A stretch of DNA of 13,310 bases from JBFLVU01 sp037444825. GTDB taxonomy: Bacteria; Acidobacteriota; UBA4820; DSQY01. Below are positions 12,416-13,310 of this stretch, piece by piece; the stretch's first letter is position 1; every line of letters begins with the position of its first letter. The stretch lies in the NCBI GenBank assembly GCA_037444825.1, contig JBBILR010000042.1:1-13310 (forward strand). Direction: 5' to 3'. Under the pieces are notes generated by a model. That model saw nothing but the letters and a program-made list of their open reading frames with translations. It searched no databases and was not told the origin of the DNA. The position numbers and the translations under genes are program-made.

Positions 12416-13278
12416 CGGATCTCCTTCCCCACCATGTCCTCGGGAACGGGGACGCCGAGGGCGGAGAGAACGGTGGGCGCCACGTCGTACAGGGTCACCC
12501 CCTCCCGGCGGCCGGGGGCCACCCCCGGGCCGTTCAGGATGAAGAGTCCCTGCTGGGCGTGGTTGGCGTCGTCGGGGCCCGTGTCGTTCTCGAAGATGTG
12601 CAGGGAGCCGGTGCCGACGCTGCCGGCGCTCCGCCAGGCCAGGTCGCCGAAGTAGACGATGAGGTCCGGTGGAATGCCGTTGACCTTCCGGTAGACCTCC
12701 TCCGGCTTGAAGGCGCGGGTGCCGATGGGGCGGCCCTTCTCGTCGCCGAAGCCCTCCAGGAGGTCCCGGATGCGGTCCCGCACCTTTTCGTAGTCCGAAG
12801 GCTCCACGATCCCCTCGGGCTCGCGGCCCTTCACGTTCATGAAGATCCGGGAGTAGTACCCCCCCTCGCCCCAGCAGACGGTGCGGTTCCAGTCGATCAT
12901 GGAGGTCTTGAGGGGCCGCTGGCCCTCCGGCTCCTCCTTGAGGCGCAGGAGGCCTTCCCTGCGGAAAAGTTCGTTGACGCAGACGGCTCCGTGCATGGTC
13001 CGTGCACCATGGTCGGAGACCACCCACGTCTGGGTCCCCTCGGGAAGGAGGTCCAAGACCTTTCCGATCTCCCCGTCGAGGTACCGGTAGTAGTCCCGGA
13101 TGGCGAACTCGAAGCGATGGCCCTTCTCGTAGAGGCGGTGGTTGGCGTCGTGATACCGCCAGAAGGCGTGGTGGATCCGGTCCACCCCCATCTCCACGAA
13201 GATGAAGAAGTCCCACGGCTTCTTCCGGACCCACTCCCGCACCACCTGGAAGCGCCGGCGCGTCATGGTGTAGATCTC
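12412..13278 (-). CDS. AlkP-superfamily phosphodiesterase-like protein (A), 5' end missing
   Basis: C-terminal part of a phosphodiesterase/nucleotide pyrophosphatase-like protein; the N-terminal half with the DG metal ligand and the nucleophile loop is off the contig. Visible active-site parts are VEMGVDRIHHAFW (D and H ligands), VVSDHGARTMHG and, near the C-terminus, ANHAQQGLF. FMNVKGREPEGIVEP and IPPDLIVYFGDL are typical of a subgroup distinct from B, C and D. The methionine at 13266 is not the start: the residues before it (EIYTM) fit the family, and the frame stays open to the window edge. Beyond about 13278 the sequence is indistinguishable from adapter, so I stop there. The stop TGA overlaps the sulfotransferase GTG by four bases. 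There is no RLKxLGY tail; it ends EDMVGKEIR. Confidence 0.88.
   Translation of the reverse strand, partial: EIYTMTRRRFQVVREWVRKKPWDFFIFVEMGVDRIHHAFWRYHDANHRLYEKGHRFEFAIRDYYRYLDGEIGKVLDLLPEGTQTWVVSDHGARTMHGAVCVNELFRREGLLRLKEEPEGQRPLKTSMIDWNRTVCWGEGGYYSRIFMNVKGREPEGIVEPSDYEKVRDRIRDLLEGFGDEKGRPIGTRAFKPEEVYRKVNGIPPDLIVYFGDLAWRSAGSVGTGSLHIFENDTGPDDANHAQQGLFILNGPGVAPGRREGVTLYDVAPTVLSALGVPVPEDMVGKEIR
12421..12426 (-). promoter_or_regulatory. Ribosome binding site deciding the GTG start of the sulfotransferase
   Basis: AAGGAG on the minus strand, five bases before the GTG at 12415 and inside the last codons of AlkP A. It supports the non-ATG start and translational coupling through the GTGA overlap. 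Confidence 0.75.
12991..13007. repeat. 17-bp palindrome, copy 4 (in AlkP A)
   Basis: The plus strand reads GTGCATGGTCCGTGCAC, 15 of 16 fixed positions of GTGCACGGNCCGTGCAC. It encodes A-R-T-M-H directly after the metal-binding SDHG of the active site, where the family usually has a different sequence after the first Ala-basic pair. Confidence 0.65.
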
Positions 13279-13310
13279 GGAGGTCGCCGGATCATTAAAA
13301 AAAAAACGGG
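13268..13310. other. Probable Illumina P5 adapter read-through plus poly-A at the contig end
   Basis: Positions 13268-13296 match the reverse complement of the 29-base Illumina P5 sequence at 27 of 29 positions (differences at 13281 and 13290). A run of ten A (13297-13306) follows, the usual pattern after reading off the end of a library fragment, then CGGG. The inner part, up to about 13278, also makes sense as coding sequence (EIYT), so the primer may have annealed to a genomic look-alike. Bases beyond that should not be trusted. Confidence 0.85.

Noticed and set aside
12416..13234. Upstream extension of the sulfotransferase frame
   Set aside because: The extension overlaps AlkP A, which has clear family motifs in its own frame. 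The GTG with AAGGAG ahead of it gives a normal-length sulfotransferase.
1..13310. tRNA, rRNA or riboswitch
   Set aside because: No cloverleaf, rRNA segment or known aptamer pattern was recognised in the spacers. A covariance-model search was not possible here.

Overview
The window is a high-GC (roughly 70 % by eye) stretch of a bacterial chromosome in which every credible gene lies on the minus strand, so transcription runs from the high-coordinate end to the low-coordinate end. It looks like a metagenome-assembled or draft contig. There is a run of exactly 100 Ns (1354-1453), and the right edge matches Illumina P5 adapter sequence followed by poly-A. Gene content and GC would fit Acidobacteriota, Deltaproteobacteria-like or candidate-phylum bacteria, but no marker gene here fixes the taxon.

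Layout in order of transcription (right to left): a 5'-truncated AlkP-superfamily phosphodiesterase-like protein (A); a PAPS-dependent sulfotransferase whose GTG start overlaps A's stop; adenylylsulfate kinase CysC, which makes PAPS; a spacer with a repeat hairpin; a PHP-domain phosphoesterase; a degraded four-helix-bundle (S23/IVP-type) gene between inverted arrays of an 8-bp unit; AlkP-type protein B; a sulfatase-like protein; a spacer with a 7-bp tandem repeat; a Wzx/MATE-like polysaccharide flippase; AlkP-type protein C; a second degraded S23-type gene between inverted 8-bp arrays; AlkP-type protein D; the assembly gap; and a family 2 glycosyltransferase.

Taken together this resembles part of a surface-glycan or exopolysaccharide locus with a sulfation branch. 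The glycosyltransferase would build the glycan, the flippase would move lipid-linked units across the membrane, and CysC plus the sulfotransferase would sulfate something. Five AlkP-superfamily enzymes (four phosphodiesterase-like, one sulfatase-like without the formylglycine Cys/Ser) would act on phosphate or sulfate esters. The substrate cannot be read from the sequence.

Four things stand out. (1) A 17-bp palindrome, consensus GTGCACGGNCCGTGCAC, occurs four times, always inside a coding region and always in the same codon phase. (2) Four proteins of three families (AlkP C and D, the sulfatase-like protein, CysC) end in the same tail, RL(K/R)xLGY(M/L), and three of these 3' ends are also similar as DNA. 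(3) Two decayed S23-type genes each sit between inverted arrays of a copy-specific 8-bp repeat, and a third, gene-free inverted array pair lies nearby. (4) The right contig end carries apparent adapter sequence.
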